Source: Pseudomonas wadenswilerensis
Lineage (GTDB): Bacteria; Pseudomonadota; Gammaproteobacteria; Pseudomonadales; Pseudomonadaceae
Assembly (NCBI RefSeq): GCF_900497695.1
Contig: NZ_UIDD01000009.1
Coordinates: 1-64,000 of the forward strand
Direction: 5' to 3'
DNA: 64,000 nt
The notes under the pieces are model-generated. The model was not told the DNA's origin and did not search any database. It was given only the letters and a program-made list of their open reading frames with translations. A program made the position numbers and the translations under genes. Positions 17,068 to 25,768 of the stretch are shown here, piece after piece (the stretch's first letter is position 1; every line of letters begins with the position of its first letter).

Positions 17068-18057
17068 TCAGCCCTGCGGCGCAATATCGACCTTTTGCAG
17101 CCGGTCCAGCCCTACCCCGTAGAAGAACGAAAACGGCCGCCCGGCCTGATACGCGTAGTTGCCACACATCTCGCGCAGGCCCTGGCGCCCGGCGTCGGCC
17201 ATGTCGAAGGGTTGGTAGGGGTGCTCGCCAAGCGATCCGAACTCAATCGTCAGCCAGGTCGAGCGAAACTTGCCATAGGACATCTCGCTTCCCACGCTGA
17301 CCTTGAGCCCACCCGTCTCGAGGCGCTCGCGCAGGTCACGGTCGTCAAAATACAGGCTGGCAGGCACGCGCAGGGTCAACTTATCGTGGGTGAGAATGTC
17401 CATGCCGCCCTGTAGTTGCGCGCTGTCGGCCTTGAAGCCGGTGATGACGAACGGCAAGGCGCTCTGCACGAAACTATCGAGCTGGCAGCCCACTTCGGCC
17501 TTGACCGTGCTGCTACCGGCGAAGGCATGGCGCCGCTCGCTGTCGCTGATGCGGGTATCGAGGCTCGTCTCGTAGGGAAAGTCGAACCACAGCGGTATTA
17601 CCTTGCGTCCCATCGCGACGACGTTGGCAGGGGCCGGGCCGATTTCCCGCCCCGCTGCATTCAGTCGTTTGGCCTGGCTGTAGTCCAGCTGCAATTGCAC
17701 GCTGGAGACCACCGCCTTGCGCGCCTGCAGGATGGCATCGAGCTGGCTGGCCAAGGCCTGGCGCTGCGCGGCGCTCAGGGCTGGCTCAGGGCCACGCAGC
17801 ACGAGGGTGTCACTTTGCTGGGGATCGAGTTCGATCTGCAGCCGTTGCGTATCGATGTGCTGGGCGGCCAACAGCTGCTCGACGGCCTGGCGGTAAACCT
17901 CGTGCACTTGCCTGGCGTCATCGCGAGGATGGGCACCGCCGTGGAACTGCAACTTCGCGAGCACCACCCTGGGCTCCTTGAGCAGGGCCACAACGAGCAA
18001 TACACACAGCCCGATACCCGCACCCACCATCAGCTTCCATGCAGCACGTCGACTCAT
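17068..18057 (-). CDS. hypothetical membrane-anchored protein
   Basis: A 329-aa protein with one N-terminal transmembrane helix (about residues 9-27, GAGIGLCVLLVVALL) and a large, probably periplasmic, domain. The segment DDARQVHEVYRQAVEQLL is helical and is followed by alternating strands. I do not recognise a family or catalytic motif. The gene is separate from its neighbours and reads intact with normal codon use for this genome. Confidence 0.65.
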   Translation of the reverse strand: MSRRAAWKLMVGAGIGLCVLLVVALLKEPRVVLAKLQFHGGAHPRDDARQVHEVYRQAVEQLLAAQHIDTQRLQIELDPQQSDTLVLRGPEPALSAAQRQALASQLDAILQARKAVVSSVQLQLDYSQAKRLNAAGREIGPAPANVVAMGRKVIPLWFDFPYETSLDTRISDSERRHAFAGSSTVKAEVGCQLDSFVQSALPFVITGFKADSAQLQGGMDILTHDKLTLRVPASLYFDDRDLRERLETGGLKVSVGSEMSYGKFRSTWLTIEFGSLGEHPYQPFDMADAGRQGLREMCGNYAYQAGRPFSFFYGVGLDRLQKVDIAPQG

Positions 18058-18356
18058 TACAAGCCTGCTCCTTGACTAAGACATCCGCAGTACACACTGC
18101 GGGCGCGGATAATAACCGCCATTAGCGCTTATTGCTTGTGCGGCAAACGGCATTGTTACTGTTTCACCAACAAAGCTTTCAGCCCCGGGCGTTTATCCCC
18201 AAACACCTCCGGCCTAAACTGAAATCAGTTTCCAGGCAAAGCACCCTGCCCCGCTTCCCAAATTCCTTGCCGACAGGTCTTGTTTTTGCCTGGGTGACGG
18301 CAAGGGTATGATGGCGCCCTGCTTGAATGGAGAGCGCCGCAAGCCATGGAGGATTC

Positions 18357-18782
18357 TTGAGTAACCTGGTCAAACTTCGAATTGTTCTAACCTTCGGCGC
18401 GATTGCCGGACTGTTGCCCGTCACCCTGGTGTTTATCTGGGGGGCACTGTTCTTTCTCGCTGGCGCACTCGGCTCACTGGCGTCAACAGGCTGGCTCGCC
18501 TGGGCGATCATTCTGCTGCCGATCTCGATGTCAGTGTTCTGCCTGTGGACGAACTGGAAAATCTACGCGATCTCAATGGCCACAACCCCCGAAGTACGCT
18601 ACAAGCGCCTGCTGATTGCCGGGGTGGTCGCGACCGCACTTTGAGGCGTGCCGTGGGCCTACTTTGGCCGCACGTTCCCAACGACAATCTATATCTTCAT
18701 GATGCCCGGGATTACAGCGGCGGCGATGCTGGCCATTGCACTGAAAAGAGAACAGGCCGTAGCAAAACAGCTGCAGAGCTGA
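18357..18782 (+). pseudogene. membrane protein gene interrupted by an in-frame TGA
   Basis: Frame-consistent reading gives 95 codons of a multi-helix membrane protein (LRIVLTFGAIAGLLPVTLVF, LTFGA...AWAIILLPISMSVFC). Then TGA at 18642-18644, then 45 more codons in the same frame (GVPWAYFGRT, YIFMMPGITAAAMLAIA) up to TGA at 18780. The hydrophobic pattern continues across the stop, and a single TGG-to-TGA change (Trp) would explain it. A TTG start at 18357 follows GGAGGA; ATG 18327 is an alternative. No selenocysteine signal was sought in detail. Confidence 0.6.
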
Positions 18783-18815
18783 TGCTGGAACTGCACGTCG
18801 ACTAGAAGGAACACC

Positions 18816-19793
18816 ATGCGTATTCATGTATTGAACATGCTGCTGCCTCTCCCGTTGCTGGTGATGATGGAGTGTGCAAGCGCCGCCCTTGCCCCGCCGA
18901 GCGAAAAAGCCTTGAACCTGTTACTGGCGGACGAATACCAGGCATCGATCCAGGAAGCGGATCGCGTGCTTTCAAGCGATCCTGGCGATAGCGAAACCTT
19001 GAATGTCAAAGCCCGGGCAGTGTCGGCCTTGGGGGATGATCGCCAGGCAATACGGCTAATGAGCCAAGCACTTGCAGCGGCCGAGCGCAACGGCCAAGTA
19101 TCGCTCAGCCAGCAGGCGACCTACTGGAGCAACCTTGGTTACTTCCACGAGCGACTGGGCAACTTCGAGACTGCCCTGAGCCAGCATCAGAAAGCCTTGG
19201 ACATGCGCATCGCAGTACTTGGCAACGATGACCTGCACACCGCCGACAGTTACAACAACCTAGGTACGACGTTGAGCAAACTGGGGCAGTATGACCAGGC
19301 CATCGACAACCTTGAAAAGAACCTGGCGATCAGAAAGCGGCGGCTGGGTGAACACGACGCGTCGGTAGCCACGGCACTGAATAACCTGGGTTTTGCCTAC
19401 CACCTTCAGCACCGATACCAGGACGCACTGGGCTATTATCAGCTGGCACTGGATATCGACCTGGCCAACCATGGTGCGAACCACCCTAGCGTCGCCATCC
19501 GCTGGAACAACATCGGCGACGCCTACTTCGGCCTTGCACAATACGACAAGGCCGAAGCCTTCCTGAACAAGGCACTGAGCAGCGACATCGCATTCTTTGG
19601 CGAGCGTCACCCCAAAGTGTCGCTGCGCTATTACAACCTGGGCAAAATCCATGAAGCCAGGGGTGACACCGGCAAAGCCCGCAGCACCTATACGCAAGCC
19701 CTCCAGATAGCCCGACAGTTCTACCCCGAGGACAACTGGCAAATCCGGCATTTACAGGAGAAGTTGCAGGGCTTGGGTAAGCAGGCAAACTAA
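18816..19793 (+). CDS. exported tetratricopeptide-repeat protein
   Basis: A 325-aa protein with a signal peptide (about residues 1-24, ending ASAALA). About six TPR units follow, of the kinesin-light-chain-like TPR_12 type: YWSNLGYFHERLGNFETALSQHQKALD, SYNNLGTTLSKLGQYDQAIDNLEK, ALNNLGFAYHLQHRYQDALGYY, RWNNIGDAYFGLAQYDKAEAF and RYYNLGKIHEARGDTGKARSTY. It likely serves as a periplasmic or envelope scaffold. It starts 33 bp after the interrupted membrane gene, with AGAAGGA before the ATG. Partners are unknown. Confidence 0.85.
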   Translation: MRIHVLNMLLPLPLLVMMECASAALAPPSEKALNLLLADEYQASIQEADRVLSSDPGDSETLNVKARAVSALGDDRQAIRLMSQALAAAERNGQVSLSQQATYWSNLGYFHERLGNFETALSQHQKALDMRIAVLGNDDLHTADSYNNLGTTLSKLGQYDQAIDNLEKNLAIRKRRLGEHDASVATALNNLGFAYHLQHRYQDALGYYQLALDIDLANHGANHPSVAIRWNNIGDAYFGLAQYDKAEAFLNKALSSDIAFFGERHPKVSLRYYNLGKIHEARGDTGKARSTYTQALQIARQFYPEDNWQIRHLQEKLQGLGKQAN

Positions 19794-19816
19794 CGGGCGC
19801 TGCTGTTGGCGTTGCG

Positions 19817-20497
19817 TCAGGCGTACTCCCAATCCCGCTCCAGATACTCGACCTGCGCTGGCAACAGTTCACGTAACAGCGCCAGGCACTCTTCGAACAT
19901 CGCCATGTCGGGCAAACGTAGTTCGAAGCCGATGGACAGCTCACTGATATGCGGGACCAGGATGCGGCGCTTGCGGTCAATGGTCAGGTAGCGATACTGC
20001 TCCCAGCCGGGGCCGTGCTCATGTTCCGTACAGGCTTCGGGCGAAGGCGGCGCCATCTCGCGGGTGAGCAGGATGTAGGCGATAAACAGCGGCGTCAGCA
20101 ACAGCCACCAGGTGCCGGTCGCCACCGCCAGCCAGAGCATCACCACCGCTTCGATCACAACAACCACCACGATGGTGATTCTGGCGGCGCGATCGGAGCG
20201 TACGTACTTGCTGATCGTTATACCGTCGCGGGTGAGCTGGAATGAGAGGTGGGTTCTGACCGTTAATAACAGCAGCATCAGGACGTACATAACGGCACAT
20301 ATCCCGTAGACCCAATTGTCGCCCCCCAGCCAACTGAGCATACCGGCTACCCCGAGCATCCCGATGGTAATCGCCAGGATGCCATTGCGCAGGTCCTTGG
20401 GCGCAATGAGGCGAGCCTTGATCGACCAGTTCATCAACGTTTCGGGGGGTGAAGTTGCAAGGGAATCGGATGGATCGGTCGGTTGTGAGTTTTGCAC
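19817..20497 (-). CDS. hypothetical membrane protein, YcxB-like layout
   Basis: A 226-aa protein with two hydrophobic hairpins (about residues 35-75 and 105-145). A soluble C-terminal part follows, with YRYLTIDRKRRILVPHISELSIGFELRLP. The GTG at 20497 is preceded by AAGGA at the correct distance and is preferred over the TTG at 20518 and the ATG at 20434. I do not recognise a catalytic motif. The arrangement of two transmembrane hairpins plus a small soluble domain recalls YcxB-like proteins, but that is weak. Confidence 0.6.
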   Translation of the reverse strand: MQNSQPTDPSDSLATSPPETLMNWSIKARLIAPKDLRNGILAITIGMLGVAGMLSWLGGDNWVYGICAVMYVLMLLLLTVRTHLSFQLTRDGITISKYVRSDRAARITIVVVVVIEAVVMLWLAVATGTWWLLLTPLFIAYILLTREMAPPSPEACTEHEHGPGWEQYRYLTIDRKRRILVPHISELSIGFELRLPDMAMFEECLALLRELLPAQVEYLERDWEYA

Positions 20498-20546
20498 GGA
20501 TATCCTTATTGTGAACAATGCTGCTGATGCCTACCCCTCAAGCTTG

Positions 20547-20720
20547 TCAACGCCTCGAGCAGAACTCGATCGCGACCAATACTACACCGGGAACAAGCAA
20601 GCCCAGGCCGGTGTAAGCGAATGCAGGTTGCCCGGACAGGCCCACGGCAATAAAGCCTGCGCCCATGGCGATGAGTGGACCGCCGGCAAGGATGAAGGGC
20701 TTTTTGCTGGGGTTGTTCAT
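20547..20720 (-). CDS. small membrane protein (57 aa)
   Basis: A short reading frame with an excellent ribosome site (AAGGAGG, seven bases before ATG 20720). It encodes a positively charged start (MNNPSKKP), a first hydrophobic helix (FILAGGPLIAMGAGFIAVGL), a turn (SGQPAFAY), a second helix (TGLGLLVPGVVLVAIEF) and the tail CSRR. It lies upstream of, and in the same direction as, the YcxB-like gene. Function is unknown. The strong ribosome site and clean two-helix pattern support a real gene. Confidence 0.65.
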   Translation of the reverse strand: MNNPSKKPFILAGGPLIAMGAGFIAVGLSGQPAFAYTGLGLLVPGVVLVAIEFCSRR

Positions 20721-20793
20721 ATCAATCCTCCTTGTTGATCTGGCGTCATGTTAAACCAGATTGTCCCATGCACTTTCAAAAGACAGGTAAACA

Positions 20794-21420
20794 ATGAAGC
20801 AAACCAGGCTGATTCGCCACGGTGAAAGCGCCGCAAACGCAGGCGAAGCCAGTCGCGATCACGCAAGCATTCCCCTTACGCAGAAGGGTGTCGAACAAGC
20901 GCAACGAGTAGCCCGGTCGTTCACCCAGGCGCCGCAGTTGATCGTTGCCTCACCGTTCTCCCGAGCCCAGGCAACCGCCAAGGCGACGGCCACGGCCTTC
21001 CCTGCTGCAGCGTTCGAAACTTGGCCAGTTCAAGAATTCACCTACCTTGAACCGGCGCGCTGCGCCAACACCACAGTTACCCAGCGGCGGGACTGGGTCG
21101 AGGCGTATTGGGCCAAGTCAGATCCAGCGTTGCGGGATGGCGTGGGAGCGGAGTCGTTTTTGGACTTCGTCTCTCGGGCGAAAGTATTCCTGGATCGACT
21201 CGCCGCGCATCCTGCCGAGGATATTGCAGTGTTTTCACATGGGCAGTTCATCAATGCCGTTGTGTGGTTGCTTGAGCGCAAGCCAACGGAAATCGATGGT
21301 CGGGCAATGACGGAGTGGCGAGAGTACGAGATTGCCAACCCTGTGCCAAATGGCGGGGGGTATCAGTTGGTTTGGGATTCAGACGATGCCAGGTTTCGGG
21401 CACATGCCCGCACGCCCTGA
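20794..21420 (+). CDS. histidine phosphatase family protein
   Basis: A 208-aa protein of the phosphoglycerate-mutase-like branch. The catalytic RHGE motif appears as LIRHGESAANAG near residue 7. SPFSRAQATAKATA supplies the second arginine, and VFSHGQFINAVVW contains the second catalytic histidine. The substrate cannot be determined; such proteins act on small phosphomonoesters or phosphoproteins. Stand-alone gene. Confidence 0.87.
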   Translation: MKQTRLIRHGESAANAGEASRDHASIPLTQKGVEQAQRVARSFTQAPQLIVASPFSRAQATAKATATAFPAAAFETWPVQEFTYLEPARCANTTVTQRRDWVEAYWAKSDPALRDGVGAESFLDFVSRAKVFLDRLAAHPAEDIAVFSHGQFINAVVWLLERKPTEIDGRAMTEWREYEIANPVPNGGGYQLVWDSDDARFRAHARTP

Positions 21421-21542
21421 TTGATCGCTGAAGACGCCGCTACTCCACGCTCGTTGCCCTGGACCGCTCACACGCCACCCTCAGCCGTTCATGAGCATCG
21501 GGCGGCATCGGCGCGGGGCTGGGCTGGGCGGTAGCCAAATGC

Positions 21543-21568
21543 AAAAAAGCCCAGCGCGGGGCTGGGCT
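21543..21568 (-). terminator. rho-independent terminator of the Gly-rich protein gene
   Basis: AGCCCAGC and GCTGGGCT pair around CGCGG. On the minus strand the hairpin is followed by a run of T residues (complement of AAAAAA at 21543-21548). It lies about 35 bp beyond the stop of the minus-strand gene at 21604. Confidence 0.8.
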
Positions 21569-21603
21569 ACTTTACTAACGATGGACAGATAGAAGTAGAC
21601 GCC

Positions 21604-22023
21604 TCAACGGTCATTCTTTGAGGACGAGCTGACTGCATTTCTCAGTCCTTTGGAATTATGATCGCCTGGAGTAGTTCGAGAAATAGCCGTCGACTTTGAC
21701 AGGCCACGAGTATCCTTGGAGTGGGCGATACCAGAGGTGGCGGAACCATGGCCATTATCGTCGTTGCGGTCGCTGCCGTAGTGATTGCCGCTCACGCCAT
21801 GATCGCGGGTTGCCTTACCTGCATGATCTCCACCAAAGCCATCACCCTTGCTGCCTTGACCGCCCCGGCCTCCGCCATTCCCGCCATGCCCGCCGCCATT
21901 TCCTCCACCATGGCCACCGTCTTTCGCGTAGGCTGAACCAATGGGCGAAAACTCGGCAGGCAGCAGCGCAGTTGCCCCCAGTGCAAACGCACACGCAAAA
22001 ACAGCTACAAAGGTTTTTCTCAT
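21604..22023 (-). CDS. exported glycine-rich protein
   Basis: A 139-aa protein with a clear signal peptide (MRKTFVAVFACAFALGATAL...; about 32 residues, cleavage near AYA). A Gly/His/Asn-rich stretch of GGNGGGHGGNGGGRGG type follows, then a Ser/Asp/Lys-rich tail. TGGAGG lies ten bases before the ATG. Its start codon overlaps the stop of the upstream frame by four bases (ATGA). It is probably periplasmic or secreted; the His- and Gly-rich composition could bind metal, but no family is recognised. Confidence 0.72.
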   Translation of the reverse strand: MRKTFVAVFACAFALGATALLPAEFSPIGSAYAKDGGHGGGNGGGHGGNGGGRGGQGSKGDGFGGDHAGKATRDHGVSGNHYGSDRNDDNGHGSATSGIAHSKDTRGLSKSTAISRTTPGDHNSKGLRNAVSSSSKNDR

Positions 22024-22402
22024 GATTCGAACGCCTCCAGAGGCGATGATTGATGTGCCATATGATTCAAAGTCAGCGCTAAAGTTCTGGTGAGGCGACG
22101 GAATGCGTCCATGCGTTCGCGAGCCCAAGATCCGACACAAGGCGTGTCCATGAGCGGTTGCAGCGGACTGCTTTGCTGCATCGTCATGAGTTGCGCGACG
22201 AGTTCCTTGATTTCGCTCGCGGCCAGTTCTGCCTGTTGATACCTTCGGCATAGGTGTCCAGCGCCAGGGGGAGGTTGAGGCAGTGTACGTTGACCTCGCT
22301 CAACGCGCGCTGGCGCGACGACCAGATCTTCCAGACCGTCAGCGCAAGGCGCACATCGCGCTTGAGGGGCAGCATGGCCGGCAGTGAGGGAGTGGACATC
22401 AT
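22020..22402 (-). pseudogene. small gene broken by a frameshift, coupled to the Gly-rich protein gene
   Basis: The first part from ATG 22402 (AGGAG seven bases upstream) reads MMSTPSLPAMLPLKRDVRLA and continues to LALDT. A second frame continues it as LCRRYQQAELAASEIKELVA and runs to FES, stopping at 22020 in a four-base overlap with the next ATG. The switch falls near 22255, and one missing base would restore it. Both parts are charged and helical with normal composition. The overlap with the downstream start argues that the joined frame was the real gene. A sequencing error is possible. Confidence 0.55.
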
Positions 22403-22558
22403 CGAACGCTCCTGCGATCTCACAGCTGAAGGCACTTTACCCTGTACCTCGGAATGCCCTGCGCCACAAGGGCCAGAGCACCTAGCGCTGCAATCAAGCG
22501 GTCGTGGGCATGCATCCAATGGGGCGCGGAGCGCTATGACGGGGATACCAGGACGCGT

Positions 22559-22592
22559 AAGGCTGCTCCGCTTGAGTGAGCAGCCTTACGCA
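22559..22592. terminator. strong inverted repeat after the acyl-CoA ligase operon
   Basis: GTAAGGCTGCTC and GAGCAGCCTTAC form a perfect 12-bp stem around nine bases, 40 bp beyond the stop of the minus-strand operon. The T-tract is poor, so it may act as a transcript-stabilising or weak termination structure. Confidence 0.55.
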
Positions 22593-22632
22593 TTTGTTCA
22601 GCCTTGTGGTTTGACGCGCGCGCAGTTGCCCT

Positions 22633-24465
22633 TCAGTAGCGGAACTTGCCGCCATGAATGTCCTGCAGCACCTGCTCAGTCACGCGCACGTAGGTTTCGG
22701 TGCCCGGTAGCCAAGCGTAGACCGGGTCTTCGCCGGTTTGGCTGGGGTCGAAGGCTTCGGTCCTTAGCTTGGTTTTCTGGTATTTGAACGTGCCGGTGGT
22801 TTCCATGCAGGTCCTGATGCGCAGGAACATCGGCACCGCGTAGTGGGGCATCTGGCTTTTGACGAAGCGCAGCAGGTCGCAAAAATCCAGTTGCTCCAGC
22901 GGGGCCGATGGGGTGATGGCGGCCATCCCGGCGCGGCCGTTGGTGTTCTTGATTTCCACACCGTAGGCCACGGCTTCGGCGATGTGGGGGTGTTGCACCA
23001 TGATGTTTTCGACTTCGGTGGTGGAGACGTTTTCGCCTTTCCAGCGGAAGGTGTCCCCCAGGCGGTCGACAAATTGGGCGTGGCCAAAGCCGATATCGCG
23101 AATCAGGTCGCCGCTGTTGAAGTAACGATCGCCCTTCTCGAAAACGTCGTACAGCACCACCTTCTTGCTCTTCTCCGGATCGGTGTAACCGTCGAATGGG
23201 GCGTCGTCGTCGATCTTGGCCAGCAACAAACCTTGGCCACCCTTGCCGACTTTCTGCATGAAACCGTTCGCGCTGCGCCGCGGCTCGCCGGTGTCGTGTT
23301 CGTACTCCACCAGCGACCAGGCGTTGATGGCAAAGCCGATGGTGTTTTCGAAGTTGAGAATGTTGGTAAAGCCGATGTTGCCGTCACTGGCGGCATAGAA
23401 CTCGCAGACCCGCTCGATGTTGAAGCGTCTCTTGAAGTCGACCCACACGCCCGGGCGCAGGCCGTTGCCAATCATTTTCACCACCGGGTTGTCGCCATCG
23501 TTGCCGGCGGGAGGCTGGTCGATCAGGTAGCGACACAATTCACCGACGTAGCAAATGGTGGTGGCCTTGAACTTGCGTGTGTCATTCCAGAACTGACTGG
23601 CGCTGAATTTGCGGCGGATGGCGAAACCCGAGGCCCCGGCCAATGCCGAGCCCCAGCTCACGCACAGCCCGGTGCCGTGATAGAGCGGCAAGGTGCAATA
23701 GACGATGTCATCGGGGCGCATATCCAGGGCGATCATGCCGAAGCTACCGTAGACTTTCATCCAGCGCCCGTGCTTGAACACCCCGGCCTTGGGCAAACCG
23801 GTGGTGCCGGAGGTGTAAATGTAGAAGCAGGCGTCGTCCAGGTAGACCTGCTGGGTGGTCGCCGGATTGACAGCGGAGTGCGCTTCGCTGACGCGGGTCA
23901 GGTTGATGTAACCCTCGGGCGCGACGCCCGCATCGCGAGTGGTGTCGGTGTCAGCCAGGAAGAACGTGCTCAACTCATCGATGGCAACCTCGTTACGCAC
24001 CGCGTCAAAGGATGGCACCAACTCTTCACCGACGATAATCGCCGAGGGATTGACCAGGCTCAAACTGTGGATCAGGACGTTGTTGGTCTGCGAGGTGTTG
24101 AGCATGGCGCAGATACCGCCGATCTTGCTGACCGCCAGCACGCTGACCAGCAATTCCGGGCGATTTTCAACAAATATGCCGACCACATCGCCTTTTTTCA
24201 GGCCACGGGCAAGCAGGTAGTGGGCGAAACGGTTGGCCCACTGGTTGACCTGTTCATAACTGAAACGATTGTCCTTGTAGAGCAACGCCGGTCCTTGAGG
24301 GTTGCGCGCAACCGCCTGTTCGAAGGCCCACCCCAGGCCGCAGGGCTGATCGACCTTGAGCTTGGAAGCTTTGATTCCCCTGACGAGCCGAGGAATGGCC
24401 CGGGCGATCGAGGGGATTTTGCGCAACATCATGCCCCAGGTAATCATGTCGCTATTGCTACTCAT
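22633..24465 (-). CDS. FATP-type long-chain acyl-CoA synthetase
   Basis: A 610-aa adenylate-forming enzyme that activates a fatty or other carboxylic acid to its CoA thioester. The AMP-binding motif is YTSGTTGLPKAGVFKHGR near residue 195. YCTLPLYHGTGLCVSWGSALAGA and GDTFRWKGENVSTTEVENI are the FATP/very-long-chain group signatures. The ATG at 24465 has AGGAGG five bases upstream. It is the last gene of a four-gene minus operon with an N-acyltransferase and a diiron oxidase. It presumably supplies or processes the acyl chain of the product. Confidence 0.9.
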   Translation of the reverse strand: MSSNSDMITWGMMLRKIPSIARAIPRLVRGIKASKLKVDQPCGLGWAFEQAVARNPQGPALLYKDNRFSYEQVNQWANRFAHYLLARGLKKGDVVGIFVENRPELLVSVLAVSKIGGICAMLNTSQTNNVLIHSLSLVNPSAIIVGEELVPSFDAVRNEVAIDELSTFFLADTDTTRDAGVAPEGYINLTRVSEAHSAVNPATTQQVYLDDACFYIYTSGTTGLPKAGVFKHGRWMKVYGSFGMIALDMRPDDIVYCTLPLYHGTGLCVSWGSALAGASGFAIRRKFSASQFWNDTRKFKATTICYVGELCRYLIDQPPAGNDGDNPVVKMIGNGLRPGVWVDFKRRFNIERVCEFYAASDGNIGFTNILNFENTIGFAINAWSLVEYEHDTGEPRRSANGFMQKVGKGGQGLLLAKIDDDAPFDGYTDPEKSKKVVLYDVFEKGDRYFNSGDLIRDIGFGHAQFVDRLGDTFRWKGENVSTTEVENIMVQHPHIAEAVAYGVEIKNTNGRAGMAAITPSAPLEQLDFCDLLRFVKSQMPHYAVPMFLRIRTCMETTGTFKYQKTKLRTEAFDPSQTGEDPVYAWLPGTETYVRVTEQVLQDIHGGKFRY

Positions 24466-24599
24466 GTCACCTCCTAGTGAATTGACCGAGGCAGCCAGGC
24501 GGTTGGACAAGCGCCAGTCCGGCCGATCGTTTTATTGTTATGCACGCCCTGTAAAAACTCCTCGCGCAGCGGGTGCGCGAGGACGCCTGTTGCCAAGCC

Positions 24600-25262
24600 T
24601 CAGAACTCGTCGGCGACCGACTCGAGGATCTTGCCCATCAAGTAAACCGTGGTGCGTGCGACTTGCTTGACCGACTCTTTTTCTTCGTCGGTCACGACCC
24701 AGCGGTCGATGGCTGCGTTGACTTGCTCGGAGTGTTTCTCGTCGATGATCGCGTGGGCGACAAAGAAGGTAAGTTGTTGGTCGGTCAGCTTGAGATGGTT
24801 CTTGCAGACATCCATCAATGGCTCGAGGTGCTCGTAGCAGTCCTCGGCCCAGAAGCTGTAGCCCAGCCGTGGAATGATGCCGCGGCACACAGAGACGAAA
24901 TCCAGGTAGCCGTAGAACGCCTCTGTGGCCGGCAGCATCGGCTTATCGAACTCGGACTTGTCGACGCCAATGGCGATCAGGTCGTTGTACGCCATGTTTT
25001 CATGGCCCAGTTCTTCCAGCGCATGCTTCATCGCAAAACGCAGCAGGCCGACCTTTTTATGGTCCTGGTTCCAGCACGCCACCGCTTGGTTGATCGCGTT
25101 GTTCTTGGTGTAGTGATACACCTGGACAATCGACTTGATGTAGAGCTCACGCTGCAACTCGGGGCGTTTCATCATCTGGAAAAAGCGGCCGGCCTTGATC
25201 TTTTCCCATTCGGCATCACAGATGGCTTTCAGCTCTTTGCGAAACGCGGTCACTTCAGTCAT
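24600..25262 (-). CDS. heme-oxygenase-like diiron oxidase (HDO) family protein
   Basis: A 220-aa all-helical protein of the TenA/PqqC/iron-containing redox fold. Candidate metal ligands are in HALEELGHENMAYND (Glu and His near residue 85) and in AHAIIDEKHSEQV (Asp, Glu, His near 175). YIKSIVQVYHYTKNNAINQAVA matches the first helices of HDO enzymes. Characterised members decarboxylate fatty acids, cleave C-C bonds or N-oxygenate amino-acid derivatives. Together with an N-acyltransferase and an acyl-CoA ligase it probably oxidises an acyl-amine product. The ATG 25262 follows GGAAGAGAG. Confidence 0.78.
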   Translation of the reverse strand: MTEVTAFRKELKAICDAEWEKIKAGRFFQMMKRPELQRELYIKSIVQVYHYTKNNAINQAVACWNQDHKKVGLLRFAMKHALEELGHENMAYNDLIAIGVDKSEFDKPMLPATEAFYGYLDFVSVCRGIIPRLGYSFWAEDCYEHLEPLMDVCKNHLKLTDQQLTFFVAHAIIDEKHSEQVNAAIDRWVVTDEEKESVKQVARTTVYLMGKILESVADEF

Positions 25263-25331
25263 TTCACTCTCTTCCTTGGCGGGTTGATAAATCATTCATG
25301 ACACTTTTTATAATATCAAGCGAACACGGAC

Positions 25332-25730
25332 TTACAGGCGCAGCACAGACTTTATGATGTAGATGAACTTGGAGAAGAACCCCAGACCTTCGATAGTGTC
25401 CCAGTGTTCCATCAGCACACCGTTTTCCACACGATAGATATCGATCACCTTGTAATTCACCGTAAAGAACCTGTGCTTGGCCCAGTGCTTGGCATACAGG
25501 AAGACATAATCGCCTTCGGCGCATACCCGTTCAATGCTGGTACCCGACTCGGGGAATGTTTTGAAGAACTGCGTAAAGTAGGTCTTGAAGCCTTCGCGGC
25601 GCGGTGGGATAAATACATTGTTGTGTTGTACATAATCCTCGGCAATCAACGTATCGGCGACCGCCAGTTCCCGCTGGCCAAACATGCGCTCGTAAAACTC
25701 GATGACCACTTCTTTGTTCCTGGCTTCCAT
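25332..25730 (-). CDS. SnoaL-like / NTF2-fold protein
   Basis: A 132-aa protein with the alpha-plus-beta cone signatures of SnoaL-like ester cyclases: VVIEFYERMFGQRELAVADTLIAEDYVQHN at residues 8-37 and KVIDIYRVENGVLMEHWDTIEGL near 95. This fold provides small-molecule isomerases, cyclases and binding proteins. It lies between the N-acyltransferase and the HDO gene in the same operon. GAGG lies ten bases before the ATG. A ring-closure, hydration or binding step in the pathway is inferred. Confidence 0.8.
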   Translation of the reverse strand: MEARNKEVVIEFYERMFGQRELAVADTLIAEDYVQHNNVFIPPRREGFKTYFTQFFKTFPESGTSIERVCAEGDYVFLYAKHWAKHRFFTVNYKVIDIYRVENGVLMEHWDTIEGLGFFSKFIYIIKSVLRL

Positions 25731-25768
25731 CTTGGATCAACCTCAATGTTGTCGTTGTTTTTGGATGC

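Noticed and set aside
18642..18644. TGA as a selenocysteine codon
   Set aside because: The protein is a small membrane protein with no redox motif, a Trp codon change is simpler, and no convincing SECIS-like hairpin was noticed directly after it.
22843..24477. 544-aa plus-strand frame opposite the acyl-CoA synthetase
   Set aside because: All AMP-binding motifs lie on the minus strand with a perfect ribosome site. The plus frame is compositional shadow.
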